From Archivesica marissinica (taxonomy: Eukaryota; Mollusca; Bivalvia; Venerida; Vesicomyidae): a stretch of DNA of 64,000 nt. A model generated the notes under the pieces. That model did not search any database. It was not told the DNA's origin and saw nothing but the letters and a program-made list of their open reading frames with translations. Position numbers and translations under genes: made by a program. The stretch is taken from the NCBI GenBank assembly GCA_014843695.1, contig CM026395.1:52848496-52912495 (forward strand), given 5' to 3'. Within the stretch, counting starts at the first letter, position 1, and each line of letters starts with the position of its first letter. This document shows positions 45,300 to 58,916 of the stretch, piece by piece.

Positions 45300-48200
45300 A
45301 CAATGTGATTACAACAACTGGTAGTGTGATTACAACAACTGGTAGTGTGATTATAACAACTGGTAGTGTGATTGCAGCAACTGGTAGTGTGATTACAACA
45401 ACAACTGGTAGTGTGATTACAACAACAACTGGTAGTGTGATTACAACAACAACTGGTAGTGTGATTATAACAACTGGTAGTGTGATTATAACAACAACTG
45501 GTAGTGTGATTATAACAACTGGTAGTGTGATTACAACAACAACTGGTAGTGTGATTACAACAACTGGTAGTGTGATTACGTGTGATTACAACAACAACTG
45601 GTAGTGTGATTACAACAACTTGTAGTGTGATTACAACAACTGGTAGTGTGATTACAACAACTGGTAGTGTGATTACAACAACTGGTAGTGTGATAACAAC
45701 AACTAGTAGTGTGATTATAACAACTGGTAGTGTGATTGCAACAACTGGTAGTGTGATTACAACAACTGGTAGTGTGATTACAACAACTGGTAGTGTGATT
45801 GCAACAACTGGTAGTGTGATTACAACAACTGGTAGTGTGATTGCAACAACTGGTAGTGTGATTACAACAAATGGTAGTGTGATTACAACAACTGTTAGTG
45901 TGATTACAACAACTGGTAGTGTGATTACAACAACTGGTAATGTGATTACAACAACTGGTAGTGTGATTACAGCAACTGGTAGTGTGATTACAGCAACTGG
46001 TAGTGTGATTACAACAACTAGTAGTGTGATTACAACAACTGGTAGTGTGATTACAACAACTGGTAGTGTGATTACAGCAACAACTGGTAGTGTGATTACA
46101 GCAACAACTGGTAGTGTGATTACAGCAACAACTGGTAGTGTGATTACAACAACTGGTAGTGTGATTACAGCAACTGGTAGTGTGATTACAACAACTGGTA
46201 GTGTGATAACAACAACACAACAACTGGTAGTGTGATTACAACAAATGGTAGTGTGATTACAACAACTGGTAGTGTGATTACAACAACTGGTAGTGTGATT
46301 ACAACAACTGGTAGTGTGATTACAGCAACTGGTAGTGTGATTACAACAACTGGTAGTGTGATTACAACAACTGGTAGTGTGATAACAACAACACAACAAC
46401 TGGCAGTGTGATTACAACAAATGGTAGTGTGATTACAACAACTGGTAGTGTGATTACAACAACTGGTAGTGTGATTACAACAACAACTGGTAGTGTGATA
46501 ACAACAACTGGTAGTGTGATTATGTGTGATTACAACAACTGGTAGTGTGATTACAACAACTGGTAGTGTGATAACAACAACTGGTAATGTGATTACAACA
46601 ACAACTGGTAGTGTGATTACAACAACTGGTAGTGTGATTACAACAACCGGTAGTGTGATTACAACAACTGGTAGTGTGATTACAACAACTGGTAGTGTGA
46701 TTACAACAACCGGTAGTGTGATTACAACAACTGGTAGTGTGATTACAACAACCGGTAGTGTGATTACAACAACTGGTAATGTGATAACAACAACTGGTAG
46801 TGTGATTACAACAACTGGTAGTGTGATTACAACAACTGGTAGTGTGATTGCAACAACTGGTAGTGTGATTGCAACAACTGGTAGTGTGATTACAACAAAT
46901 GGTAGTGTGATTACAACAACCGGTAGTGTGATTACAACAACAACTGGTAGTGTGATTACAACAACTGGTAGTGTGATTACAGCAACTGGTAGTGTGATTA
47001 CAACAACTGGTAGTGTGATAACAACAACACAACAACTGGTAGTGTGATTACAACAAATGGTAGTGTGATTACAACAACTGGTAGTGTGATTACAACAACT
47101 GGTAGTGTGATTACAACAACTGGTAGTGTGATTACAGCAACTGGTAGTGTGATTACAACAACTGGTATTGTGATTACAACAACTGGTAGTGTGATAACAA
47201 CAACACAACAACTGGCAGTGTGATTACAACAAATGGTAGTGTGATTACAACAACTGGTAGTGTGATTACAACAACTGGTAGTGTGATTACAACAACTGGT
47301 AGTGTGATAACAACAACTGGTAGTGTGATTATGTGTGATTACAACAACTGGTAGTGTGATTACAACAACTGGTAGTGTGATAACAACAACTGGTAATGTG
47401 ATTACAACAACAACTGGTAGTGTGATTACAACAACTGGTAGTGTGATTACAACAACTGGTAGTATGATTACAACAACTGGTAGTGTGATTACAACAACTG
47501 GTAGTGTGATTACAACAACCGGTAGTGTGATTACAGCAACAGGTAGTGTGATTACAACAACTGGTAGTGTGATTACAACAACTGGTAGTGTGATTACAAC
47601 AACCGGTAGTGTGATTACAACAACCGGTAGTGTGATTACAACAACCGGTAGTGTGATTACAACAACCGGTAATGTGATAACAACAACTGGTAGTGTGATT
47701 ACAACAACTGGTAGTGTGATTACAACAACTGGTAGTGTGATAACAACAACTGGTAGTGTGATAACAACAACTGGTAGTGTGATAACAACAACTAGTAGTG
47801 TGATTACAACAACTAGTAGTGTGATTACAACAACTGGTAGTGTGATTACAACAACTGGTAGTGTGATTGCAACAACTGGTAGTGTGATTGCAACAACTGG
47901 TAGTGTGATTACAACAAATGGTAGTGTGATTACAACAACTGGTAGTGTGATTACAACAACTGGTAGTGTGATTACAACAACTGGTAGTGTGATTACAGCA
48001 ACTGGTAGTGTGATTACAACAACTGGTAGTGTGATTACAACAACTGGTAGTGTGATTACAACAACCTGGTAGTGTGATTACAACAACTGGTAGTGTGATT
48101 ACAACAACTGGTAGTGTGATTAAAACAACTGGTAGTGTGATTACAACAACTGGTAGTGTGATTACAGCAACTGGTAGTGTGATTACAACAACTGGTAGTG

Positions 48201-51200
48201 TGATTACAACAACTGGTAGTGTGATAACAACAACACAACAACTGGTAGTGTGATTACAACAAATGGTAGTGTGATTACAACAACTGGTAGTGTGATTACA
48301 ACAACTGGTAGTGTGATTACAACAACTGGTAGTGTGATTACAGCAACTGGTAGTGTGATTACAACAACTGGTAGTGTGATTACAACAACTGGTAGTGTGA
48401 TAACAACAACACAACAACTGGTATTGTGATTACAACAAATGGTAGTGTGATTACAACAACTGGTAGTGTGATTAAAACAACTGGTAGTGTGATTACAACA
48501 ACTGGTAGTGTGATTACAGCAACTGGTAGTGTGATTACAACAACTGGTAGTGTGATTACAACAACTGGTAGTGTGATAACAACAACACAACAACTGGTAG
48601 TGTGATTACAACAAATGGTAGTGTGATTACAACAACTGGTAGTGTGATTACAACAACTGGTAGTGTGATAACAACAACTGGTAGTGTGATTACAACAACT
48701 GGTAGTGTGATTACAACAACTGGTAGTGTGATTACAACAACTGGTAGTGTGATTACAACAACTGGTAGTGTGATTACAACAACTGGTAATGTGATAACAA
48801 CAACTGGTAGTGTGATTACAACAACTGGTAGTGTGATTACAACAACTGGTAGTGTGATAACAACAACTGGTAGTGTGATAACAACAACTGGTAGTGTGAT
48901 TACAACAACTGGTAGTGTGATTACAACAACTGGTAGTTTGATTACAACAACTGGTAGTGTGATAACAACAACTGGTAGTGTGATTATGTGTGATTACAAC
49001 AACTGGTAGTGTGATTACAACAACTGGTAGTGTGATAACAACAACTGGTAATGTGATTACAACAACAACTGGTAGTGTGATTACAACAACTGGTAGTGTG
49101 ATTACAACAACTGGTAGTGTGATAACAACAACTGGTAATGTGATTACAACAACAACTGGTAGTGTGATTACAACAACTGGTAGTGTGATTACAACAACTG
49201 GTAGTGTGATTACAACAACTGGTAATGTGATTACAACAACAACTGGTAGTGTGATTACAACAACCGGTAGTGTGATTACAACAACTGGTAGTGTGATTAC
49301 AACAACTGGTAGTGTGATTACAACAACCGGTAGTGTGATTACAACAACTGGTAGTGTGATTACAACAACTGGTAGTGTGATAACAACAACTGGTAGTGTG
49401 ATTACAACAACCGGTAGTGTGATTACAACAACTGGTAGTGTGATTACAACAACTGGTAGTGTGATTACAACAACTGGTAGTGTGATTACAACAACTGGTA
49501 GTGTGATTACAACAACTGGTAGTGTGATTACAGCAACTGGTAGTGTGATTACAACAACTGGTAGTGTGATAACAACAACACAACAACTGGTATTGTGATT
49601 ACAACAAATGGTAGTGTGATTACAACAACTGGTAGTGTGATTACAACAACTGGTAGTGTGATTACAACAACTGGTAGTGTGATTACAGCAACTGGTAGTG
49701 TGATTACAACAACTGGTAGTGTGATTACAACAAATGGTAGTGTGATTACAACAACTGGTAGTGTGATTACAACAACTGGTAGTGTGATAACAACAACTGG
49801 TAGTGTGATTACAACAACTGGTAGTGTGATTACAACAACTGGTAGTGTGATTACAACAACTGGTAGTGTGATTACAACAACTGGTAATGTGATAACAACA
49901 ACTGGTAGTGTGATTACAACAACTGGTAGTGTGATAACAACAACTGGTAGTGTGATTACAACAACTGGTAGTGTGATTACAACAACTGGTAGTGTGATAA
50001 CAACAACTGGTAGTGTGATTATGTGTGATTACAACAACTGGTAGTGTGATTACAACAACTGGTAGTGTGATAACAACAACTGGTAATGTGATTACAACAA
50101 CAACTGGTAGTGTGATTACAACAACTGGTAGTGTGATTACAACAACTGGTAGTGTGATTACAACAACTGGTAGTGTGATAACAACAACTGGTAATGTGAT
50201 TACAACAACAACTGGTAGTGTGATTACAACAACTGGTAGTGTGATTACAACAACTGGTAGTGTGATTACAACAACCGGTAGTGTGATTACAGCAACCGGT
50301 AGTGTGATTACAACAACTGATAGTGTGATTACAACAACTGGTAGTGTGATAACAACAACTGGTAGTGTGATTATGTGTGATTACAACAACTGGTAGTGTG
50401 ATTACAACAACTGGTAGTGTGATAACAACAACTGGTAATGTGATTACAACAACAACTGGTAGTGTGATTACAACAACCGGTAGTGTGATTACAACAACTG
50501 GTAGTGTGATTACAACAACTGGTAGTATGATTACAACAACCGGTAGTGTGATTACAGCAACCGGTAGTGTGATTACAACAACTGGTAGTGTGATTACAAC
50601 AACTGGTAGTGTGATTACAACAACTGGTAGTGTGATTACAACAACTGGTAGTGTGATTACAACAACTGGTAGTGTGATTACAACAACCGGTAGTGTGATT
50701 ACAACAACTGGTAGTGTGATTACAACAACCAGTAGTGTGATTACAACAACTGGTAGTGTGATTACAACAACTGGTAGTGTGATTACAACAACCGGTAGTG
50801 TGATTACAACAAATGGTAGTGTGATTACAACAACTGGTAGTGTGATTACAACAACTGGTAGTGTGATTACAACAACTGGTAGTGTGATTACAACAACTGG
50901 TAGTGTGATTACAACAACTGGTAGTGTGATTACGTGTGATTACAACAACTGGTAGTGTGATTACGTGTGATTACAACAACTGGTAGTGTGATTACAACAA
51001 CTGGTAGTGTGATTACAGCAACTGGTAGTGTGATTACAACAACCAGTAGTGTGATTACAACAACCGGTAGTGTGATTACAACAACTGGTAGTGTGATTAC
51101 AACAACCGGTAGTGTGATTACAACAACCAGTAGTGTGATTACAACAACCGGTAGTGTGATTACAACAACTGGTAGTGTGATTACAACAACCGGTAGTGTG

Positions 51201-53635
51201 ATTACAACAACCGGTAGTGTGATTACAACAACTGGTAGTGTGATTACAACAACCGGTAGTGTGATTACAACAACTGGTAGTGTGATTACAACAACAACTG
51301 GTAGTGTGATTACAGCAACTGGTAGTGTGATTACAACAACTGGTAGTGTGATTACAGCAACTGGTAGTGTGATTACAACAACTGGTAGTGTGATTACAGC
51401 AACTGGTAGTGTGATTACAACAACTGGTAGTGTGATTACAACAACAACTGGTAGTGTGATTACAACAACTGGTAGTGTGATTACAGCAACTGGTAGTGTG
51501 ATTACAACAACTGGTAGTGTGATTACAACAACTGGTAGTGTGATTACAACAACTGGTAGTGTGATTACAACAACCGGTAGTGTGATTACAACAACCGGTA
51601 GTGTGATTACAACAACTGGTAGTGTGATTACAACAACCGGTAGTGTGATTACAACAACTGGTAGTGTGATTACAACAACCGGTAGTGTGATTACAACAAC
51701 CGGTAGTGTGATTACAACAACCGGTAGTGTGATTACAGCAACTGGTAGTGTGATTACAACAACTGGTAGTGTGATTACAACAACTGGTAGTGTGATTACA
51801 ACAACTGGTAGTGTGATAACAACAACTGGTAGTGTGATTATGTGTGATTACAACAACTGGTAGTGTGATTACAACAACTGGTAGTGTGATAACAACAACT
51901 GGTAATGTGATTACAACAACAACTGGTAGTGTGATTACAACAACCGGTAGTGTGATTACAACAACTGGTAGTGTGATTACAACAACTGGTAGTATGATTA
52001 CAACAACCGGTAGTGTGATTACAGCAACCGGTAGTGTGATTACAACAACTGGTAGTGTGATTACAACAACTGGTAGTGTGATTACAACAACCGGTAGTGT
52101 GATTACAACAACTGGTAGTGTGATTACAACAACTGGTAGTGTGATTACAACAACCGGTAGTGTGATTACAACAACTGGTAGTGTGATTACAACAACCAGT
52201 AGTGTGATTACAACAACTGGTAGTGTGATTACAACAACTGGTAGTGTGATTACAACAACCGGTAGTGTGATTACAACAAATGGTAGTGTGATTACAACAA
52301 CTGGTAGTGTGATTACAACAACTGGTAGTGTGATTACAACAACTGGTAGTGTGATTACAACAACTGGTAGTGTGATTACGTGTGATTACAACAACTGGTA
52401 GTGTGATTACGTGTGATTACAACAACTGGTAGTGTGATTACAACAACTGGTAGTGTGATTACAGCAACTGGTAGTGTGATTACAACAACCAGTAGTGTGA
52501 TTACAACAACCGGTAGTGTGATTACAACAACTGGTAGTGTGATTACAACACCGGTAGTGTGATTACAACAACCAGTAGTGTGATTACAACAACCGGTAGT
52601 GTGATTACAACAACTGGTAGTGTGATTACAACAACCGGTAGTGTGATTACAACAACCGGTAGTGTGATTACAACAACTGGTAGTGTGATTACAACAACCG
52701 GTATTGTGATTACAACAACTGGTAGTGTGATTACAACAACAACTGGTAGTGTGATTACAGCAACTGGTAGTGTGATTACAACAACTGGTAGTGTGATTAC
52801 AGCAACTGGTAGTGTGATTACAACAACCGGTAGTGTGATTACAGCAACTGGTAGTGTGATTACAACAACTGGTAGTGTGATTACAACAACAACTGGTAGT
52901 GTGATTACAACAACTGGTAGTGTGATTACAGCAACTGGTAGTGTGATTACAACAACTGGTAGTGTGATTACAACAACTGGTAGTGTGATTACAACAACTG
53001 GTAGTGTGATTACAACAACCGGTAGTGTGATTACAACAACCGGTAGTGTGATTACAACAACTGGTAGTGTGATTACAACAACCGGTAGTGTGATTACAAC
53101 AACTGGTAGTGTGATTACAACAACCGGTAGTGTGATTACAACAACCGGTAGTGTGATTACAACAACCGGTAGTGTGATTACAACAACCGGTAGTGTGATT
53201 ACAACAACTGGTAGTGTGATTACAACAACCGGTAGTGTGATTGCAACAACTGGTAGTGTGATTACAACAACCGGTAGTGTGATTACAACAACTGGTAGTG
53301 TGATTACAACAACCGGTAGTGTGATTACAACAACTGGTAGTGTGATTACAACAACCGGTAGTGTGATTACAACAACCGGTAGTGTGATTACAACAACCGG
53401 TAGTGTGATTACAACAACTGGTAGTGTGATTACAACAACCGGTAGTGTGATTACAACAACTGGTAGTGTGATTACAACAACCGGTAGTGTGATTGCAACA
53501 ACTGGTAGTGTGATTACAACAACCGGTAGTGTGATTGCAACAACCGGTAGTGTGATTACAGCAACCGGTAGTGTGATTGCAACAACTGGTAGTGTGATTA
53601 CATGTGATTACAACAACCGGTAGTGTGATTACATG
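45300..53635. repeat. 21-bp satellite-like array, about 390 units, with higher-order repeats
   Basis: The unit is TGATTACAACAACTGGTAGT plus one G, with 24-bp forms (extra ACA) and variants ACCGG, GCAACTGG, GATAACA. Special junctions recur: TGATTATGTGTGATTACAAC near 46520, 47330, 48985, 50020, 50370 and 51840, and AACAACAACACAACAACTGG near 46205, 46380, 47020, 47195, 48230, 48405, 48580 and 49570. A ~1.45-kb block from about 50377 repeats from about 51844. Stop-free phases generate many long frames on both strands; none is a gene. Confidence 0.98.
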
Positions 53636-53675
53636 AAGACATCTTATCAATAACAAAACTCGAGATATTTTAGTG

Positions 53676-53922
53676 TTAACCCATTTCATTCTGGATACAT
53701 TTAATGGCTTCTGCAAACAACATAGATCCAGATCAGATGCAGCGTGACGCTGCATGCTGATCAGGATCTATGTTGTTTGCTACATAGCCAAGTGTCTTAG
53801 CAAGATCATCTGAATAGCAAACAGCATAGAGCCTGATCAGACGGAACGTTCCATGGCGGTTGATCTGGCTCTATGTTCTTTGCAAGTACTGTTTGAACAG
53901 TATCCAGAATGAAATGGGTTAA
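53676..53922. mobile_element. TTAA MITE family 3, complete
   Basis: TTAA (53676-53679) then CCCATTTCATTCTGGATAC; the right end is GTATCCAGAATGAAATGGG then TTAA (53919-53922), a perfect 19-bp inverted repeat. Inside, a long hairpin spans about 53720-53782 (AACAACATAGATCC ... GGATCTATGTTGTT), and a second stem lies about 53815-53882. It has no coding capacity and is probably piggyBac-mobilised. Confidence 0.92.
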
Positions 53923-54894
53923 TGGCTATACATATTTCAAAACAGGATAAACCGCTAACCGTCTGTATTGTTGTTGTAATTTAGATATAGCTTGACATAG
54001 GTGAATAACCCAGATGCTCGTACCATCATCTGAAATCTATGTAATACATGTGTACATAGATTTCAATTACATGACCATATACATGATCTTCAATACGCCA
54101 CCATCTTGTGGGTCAAATGTGTAGAAAACAACAGAATACGGTAATATAAAAACCTTCCCAACCACGATATATAGCAGCAAACTTTAGAAATGGAATACAG
54201 TAAGAGATACTGAATTAGCAATTATAAATTCTCATAAAAACATGACACTCGTCCACACATTTAATACCATATTTAGACAAAGCTTGGATTTGGTTATCAG
54301 TTATTTGTTCCTAGCTTAATTACTACACTAGAGCCCTCACCTGTCATAAAACTACATGTTCTTATAGCCACCTAGGGTCGGGTATCATTAACTTGAGACA
54401 ATATCAAATTAGGTTAAATACACACAAAACAATTAACACCAACGTTGCCATGGAAGACGACAATAAACCTACATTGCAGGTTTGCATTTAACACATTTAA
54501 TCCGTCCAATTAACCTACGCATACAAACAACGAATTAATAAATTTCGAAAACTTTGATCTCTTTTTAATCATGCTGAGGTAATAAAAGCGTACCATTGCT
54601 TTAGTTATGCAAAACAATGGCATAGAAAAATAATTGTAGTGAAATGTGCAATGAATTCTGATCAATAAGTCTGAACAATAACTCCAACCATTTTTGATGA
54701 GATGTATGTAGCTGTAGCTAATGAGCAATGAAAGAGTTACAAGCCATGTTACTGGCTATAGATGTAATTGCAAAACAAAATGGCAAATCTATATTGACAT
54801 GGCATCCTTACAGCAACATGGCAAATATATGCAACTCTTCCTTCTGTTTATTGTGTCTATATTATTTGATGCATCAGGCAAATGCACATGAGTT
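53923..54894. other. Unassigned interval
   Basis: A small hairpin at about 54031-54068 (GAAATCTATGTA ... TACATAGATTTC) is the only structure seen. The open frame starting near 54728 is mostly array sequence. Confidence 0.5.
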
Positions 54895-55640
54895 AGGTGT
54901 ATGGATTGTTTATGTTGGGTGTATGGATTGTTTATGTTGGGTGTATGGATTGTTTATGTTGGGTGTACGGATTGTTTATGTTGGGTGTATGGATTGTTTA
55001 TGTTGGGTGTACGGATTGTTTATGTTGGGTGTATGGATTGTTTATGTTGGGTGTATGGATTGTTTATGTTGGGTGTATGGATTGTTTATGTTGGGTGTAT
55101 GGATTGTTTATGTTGGGTGTATGGATTGTTTATGTTGGGTGTACGGATTGTTTATGTTGGGTGTATGGATTGTTTATGTTGGGTGTATGGATTGTTTATG
55201 TTGGGTGTATGGATTGTTTATGTTGGGTGTATGGATTGTTTATGTTGGGTGTACGGATTGTTTATGTTGGGTGTACGGATTGTTTATGTTGGGTGTACGG
55301 ATTGTTTATGTTGGGTGTACAGATTGTTTATGTTGGGTGTATGGATTGTTTATGTTGGGTGTACGGATTGTTTATGTTGGGTGTATGGATTGTTTATGTT
55401 GGGTGTACGGATTGTTTATGTTGGGTGTATGAATTGTTTATGTTGGGTGTATGAATTGTTTATGTTGGGTGTACGGATTGTTTATGTTGGGTGTATGGAT
55501 TGTTTATGTTGGGTGTACGGATTGTTTATGTTGGGTGTACTAACTGTTTATGTTGGGTGTATGGATTGTTTATGTTGGGTGTACTAACTGTTTATGTTGG
55601 GTGTACGGATTGCTTATGTTTGGTGTATGGATTGTTTATC
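54895..55640. repeat. 22-bp minisatellite, about 34 copies
   Basis: The unit contains TGTATGGATTGTTTATGTTG with a T/C variant (GTATGG or GTACGG). It grades into a related 24-bp array. Confidence 0.97.
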
Positions 55641-56160
55641 TTTGGTTTACAGATTGTTTATGAGTTGAGTGTACGGATTGTTTATGAGTTGAGTGTACAA
55701 ACTGTTTATGAGTTGAGTGTACAAATTGTTTATGAGTTGAGTGTACAAATTGTTTATGAGTTGAGTGTACGGATTGTTTATGAGTTGAGTGTACAAACTG
55801 TTTATGAGTTGAGTGTACAAACTGTTTATGAGTTGAGTGTACGGATTGTTTATGAGTTGAGTGTACGGATTGTTTATGAGTTGAGTGTACGGATTGTTTA
55901 TGAGTTGAGTGTACAAATTGTTTATGAGTTGAGTGTACGGATTGTTTATGAGTTGAGTGTACAAATTGTTTATGAGTTGAGTGTACAAACTGTTTATGAG
56001 TTGAGTGTACAAATTGTTTATGAGTTGAGTGTACAAATTGTTTATGAGTTGAGTGTACAAATTGTTTATGAGTTGAGTGTACAAATTGTTTATGAGTTGA
56101 GTGTACAAACTGTTTATGAGTTGAGTGTACAAACTGTTTATGAGTTGAGTGTACATAGTG
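55641..56160. repeat. 24-bp minisatellite related to the preceding array, about 21 copies
   Basis: The unit contains GTGTACAAATTGTTTATGAG and TTGA. It differs from the 22-bp unit by GAGTTGA replacing GTTGG. Two or three mixed units at 55600-55660 mark the change. Confidence 0.97.
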
Positions 56161-56170
56161 TTTCAAGGAA

Positions 56171-56330
56171 TTAACCCATGACCTGCTAATCGCATCCGAT
56201 CAGGCTCTATACTGTTTGCTATTCCGATAGTGGAGCTAAAACACTTGGTTCAATAGCAAACAGCATAGCACATATGAATCTATGTTGCTTGCACATTCCT
56301 TGCAAATTACTCAGCAGTTTGAGAGTCACC
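56171..56330. mobile_element. TTAA MITE fragment related to families 2 and 3
   Basis: It begins TTAACCCATGACCTG and carries GATCAGGCTCTATACTGTTT, GCTATTCCGATAGTGGAGCT and AATAGCAAACAGCATAG, modules shared with the family 2 and 3 interiors. A right TTAA end was not identified. Confidence 0.55.
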
Positions 56331-56377
56331 ACCGGTAATACATTTTCGGTAAATTTCTAGTCCAAGAGATTGCAACA

Positions 56378-56590
56378 GTGGCATCCGTGGTCCATTGGTA
56401 GAGTATATGATTTGGAATCGAGGGGTACCGGGTTTAATACTCGGTCATGGCACATATGTAGCATCTTTGAGCAAGGAATCTCACACACATTGCTTAGCAC
56501 TGGCTAATTGCTTAGGTCAGCAAAAATAGGGTTAAATCAGCATGTATACGAATTTCCCAATACTGGGCCCCTACCGATAACCGTGATACT
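56378..56590 (+). mobile_element. tRNA-derived SINE, family 5 (single copy here)
   Basis: A box CGTGGTCCATTGGTAGAG and a damaged B box CGGGTTTAATACTCGG form a tRNA-like head. It is followed by GAGCAAGGAATCTCACACAC and TACTGGGCCCCTACC. The 3' end is unclear. Confidence 0.55.
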
Positions 56591-57034
56591 GATGTAATTG
56601 TGCAACATTAGTGTTTCTTTCATTTTAATTGGTTAGTGGCATGTGACAGCCATGATCAAAGGATGCCATATTGACAAAACAAAGTTATGCAGTTGGCACT
56701 ATTAATACCACCCATACTCGCCTATAAGACTGGTTTTTTACAACCAGACTATGGACTCAAAGTGGTTTCTCATCTTATAAGTGAAAGCTAAAATAAAATG
56801 GAAAAAAATGTGTTAAATGGTATCAATTATTATGTTTTAGAAAAGAAAGCACTCTGACACTGACAATTTCTTCAACTTGCACTGGCCAAACATGCAATTT
56901 ATACACTGTCTGGTGTCCATTTTATTCAACCCATAATATGCGAGCCAAAACCCATACATTTCAGGACCAAAGTAGGGGGTCGTCTTATAGGCGAGTATGG
57001 ACGGTATGTGTTGGAACGTTATTTAGAACCACAA
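56591..57034. other. Unassigned interval
   Basis: CCATACTCGCCTATAAGAC at about 56710 and its complement GTCTTATAGGCGAGTATGG at about 56981 form long-spaced inverted repeats about 290 bp apart. This suggests a MITE of that size whose ends are next to those sites. Confidence 0.5.
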
Positions 57035-57970
57035 AATGAACATAATATTCCAGGAGACGCAATAATCGGGCACATTCCAGGTGAAACAATAGTCGGGCAT
57101 ATTCCAGGAGACATAATAGTTGGGCATATTCCAGGAGATATAATAGTTGGGCATATTCCAGGAGACACAATAGTCGGGCATATTCCAGGAGACATAATAG
57201 TTGGGCATATTCCAGGAGACACAATAGTCGGGCATATTCCTGGAGACATAATAGTTGGGCATATTCCAGGAGACACAATAGTCAGGCATATTCCAGGAGA
57301 CACAATAGTCAGGCACATTCCAGGAGACACAATAGTCAGGCATATTCCAGGAGACACAATAGTCAGGCATATTCCAGGAGACACAATAGTCAGGCATATT
57401 CCAGGAGACACAATAGTCAGGCATATTCCAGGAGACACAATAGTCAGGCATATTCCAGGAGACACAATAGTCGGGCATATTCCTGGAGACACAATAGTCG
57501 GGCATATTCCAGGAGAAACAATAGTCAGGCATATTCCTGGAGACACAATAGTCGGGCATATTCCTGGAGACACAATAGTCGGGCATATTCCTGGTGACAC
57601 AATAGTCGGGCATATTCCAGGAGACATAATAGTTGGGCATATTCCAGGAGACACAATAGTCAGGCATATTCCAGGAGAAACAATAGTCAGGCACATTCCA
57701 GGAGACACAATAGTCAGGCATATTCCAGGAGACACAATAGTCAGGCATATTCCTGGAGACACAATAGTCAGGCATATTCCTGGAGACACAATAGTCGGGC
57801 ATATTCCTGGAGACACAATAGTCGGGCATATTCCAGAAGAAGCAATAGTCGGGCATATTACAGGAGACACAATAGTCAGGCATATTCCTGGAGACACAAT
57901 AGTCGGGCATATTCCTGGAGACACAATAGTTGGGCATATTCCAGAAGAAGCAATAGTCAGGCATATTACA
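57035..57970. repeat. 30-bp minisatellite, about 31 copies
   Basis: The unit contains CATATTCCAGGAGACACAAT and AGTCGGG. Variants: AGTC(A/G)GGCA and CC(A/T)GGAGA. The same unit forms a second, shorter array at 59405-59635. Open frames on both strands reflect the 30-bp length. Confidence 0.97.
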
Positions 57971-58077
57971 GAGACAAATCATTTTAAAGAATGTAAGTTT
58001 TATGCTGGAATTAGAAATACAGTGTTTTATGTACCATTAACAAAAATAATTTAAAGGAGAAATATATGATCGGTACT

Positions 58078-58180
58078 AAAACAAGAAGGCCATGATGGCC
58101 CTTTATCACTCACCTGACTCCATTTATTACCCTAGGGTCACCATTTTAACAATTTTGAAAGAGATAGGTACATAATAATT
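58078..58180 (+). repeat. Dispersed repeat of a kind seen in bivalves
   Basis: ACAAGAAGGCCATGATGGCC, CTTTATCACTCACCTGACTC and TACCCTAGGGTCACCAT resemble a repeat I recall as abundant in bivalve genomes. The identification is from memory and untested. Confidence 0.4.
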
Positions 58181-58187
58181 GACCTCT

Positions 58188-58380
58188 ACTTGACCTCCAA
58201 GGCCATGAAAGCGTATTTGCGGTCATTCATGTGAGAGGAAACCAGAGTACCTGGAGTTAGCCAACATGTCCGATTTGGGTACCACCGTACCATCCCACAT
58301 AGTTCACGGTACGATGATCGAGTCTGGGTGGCATTGGTGAGAACCAAGCATGCTGACAACAGCGCTCATCACACACAAAA
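58188..58380 (-). mobile_element. SINE family 3, diverged
   Basis: CATGAAAGCGTATTTGCGGT, AGAGGAAACCAGAGTACC, ACCACCGTACCATCCCACAT and GGTGAGAACCAAGC follow the order of family 3 on the minus strand. The tail is missing. Confidence 0.7.
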
Positions 58381-58916
58381 TAATTAAGTGAAGGAAGTTA
58401 ATATTCACAACTATTACATTACTATTAAGCATTAACCTTTAGCTCGCTGTAGGCGAAATGTGTAATATATTTCTTATTTTTCTTAGAAAGTAGGACTTCA
58501 TATTTCATTCAAATCGATGGGAGCCCACAGCCTGCTAATAGTTAATAATAAATTTTATGCTAATTTTAAGTCCATAACATAAAGTAGACAGAATCATTAA
58601 AATCCCAAGGTGACACCATAACAAATAAAACTATTTTCTTACTCGCAGTTTGATTTGTCCCACCAAACACATAATACCCTCCCTAATTGGTGATATATTG
58701 CTTTATAAAATGTTCAGATAATTTCAGTAATTAACAGAATATACAACATTATAAATCAAGCTGGAGATAATTAGTTCAGGCACAACATGTCACATTCGGG
58801 ATATGAATTTTATTATAATTACAATTCGCTTTATCTACCCAATCTGTGCATAAAATAAAATATTTTAAATTGTACATCAGTGGCGTAGCTTGGCATTACG
58901 AGATGTGTAGGCATCT
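58381..58916. other. Unassigned interval
   Basis: AT-rich with no recognised feature. Confidence 0.5.

Noticed and set aside
45263..53755. Many frames up to 459 codons (repeats of VITTTGS and CCNHTTS)
   Set aside because: Products of the 21-bp unit. They begin and end at unit irregularities and occur on both strands.
54728..56174. Hydrophobic repeat frames (LGVWIVYVGCMDCL type) that might look like a membrane protein
   Set aside because: They are translations of 22- and 24-bp units. The 22-bp unit rotates through three frames, which no protein repeat would do under selection.
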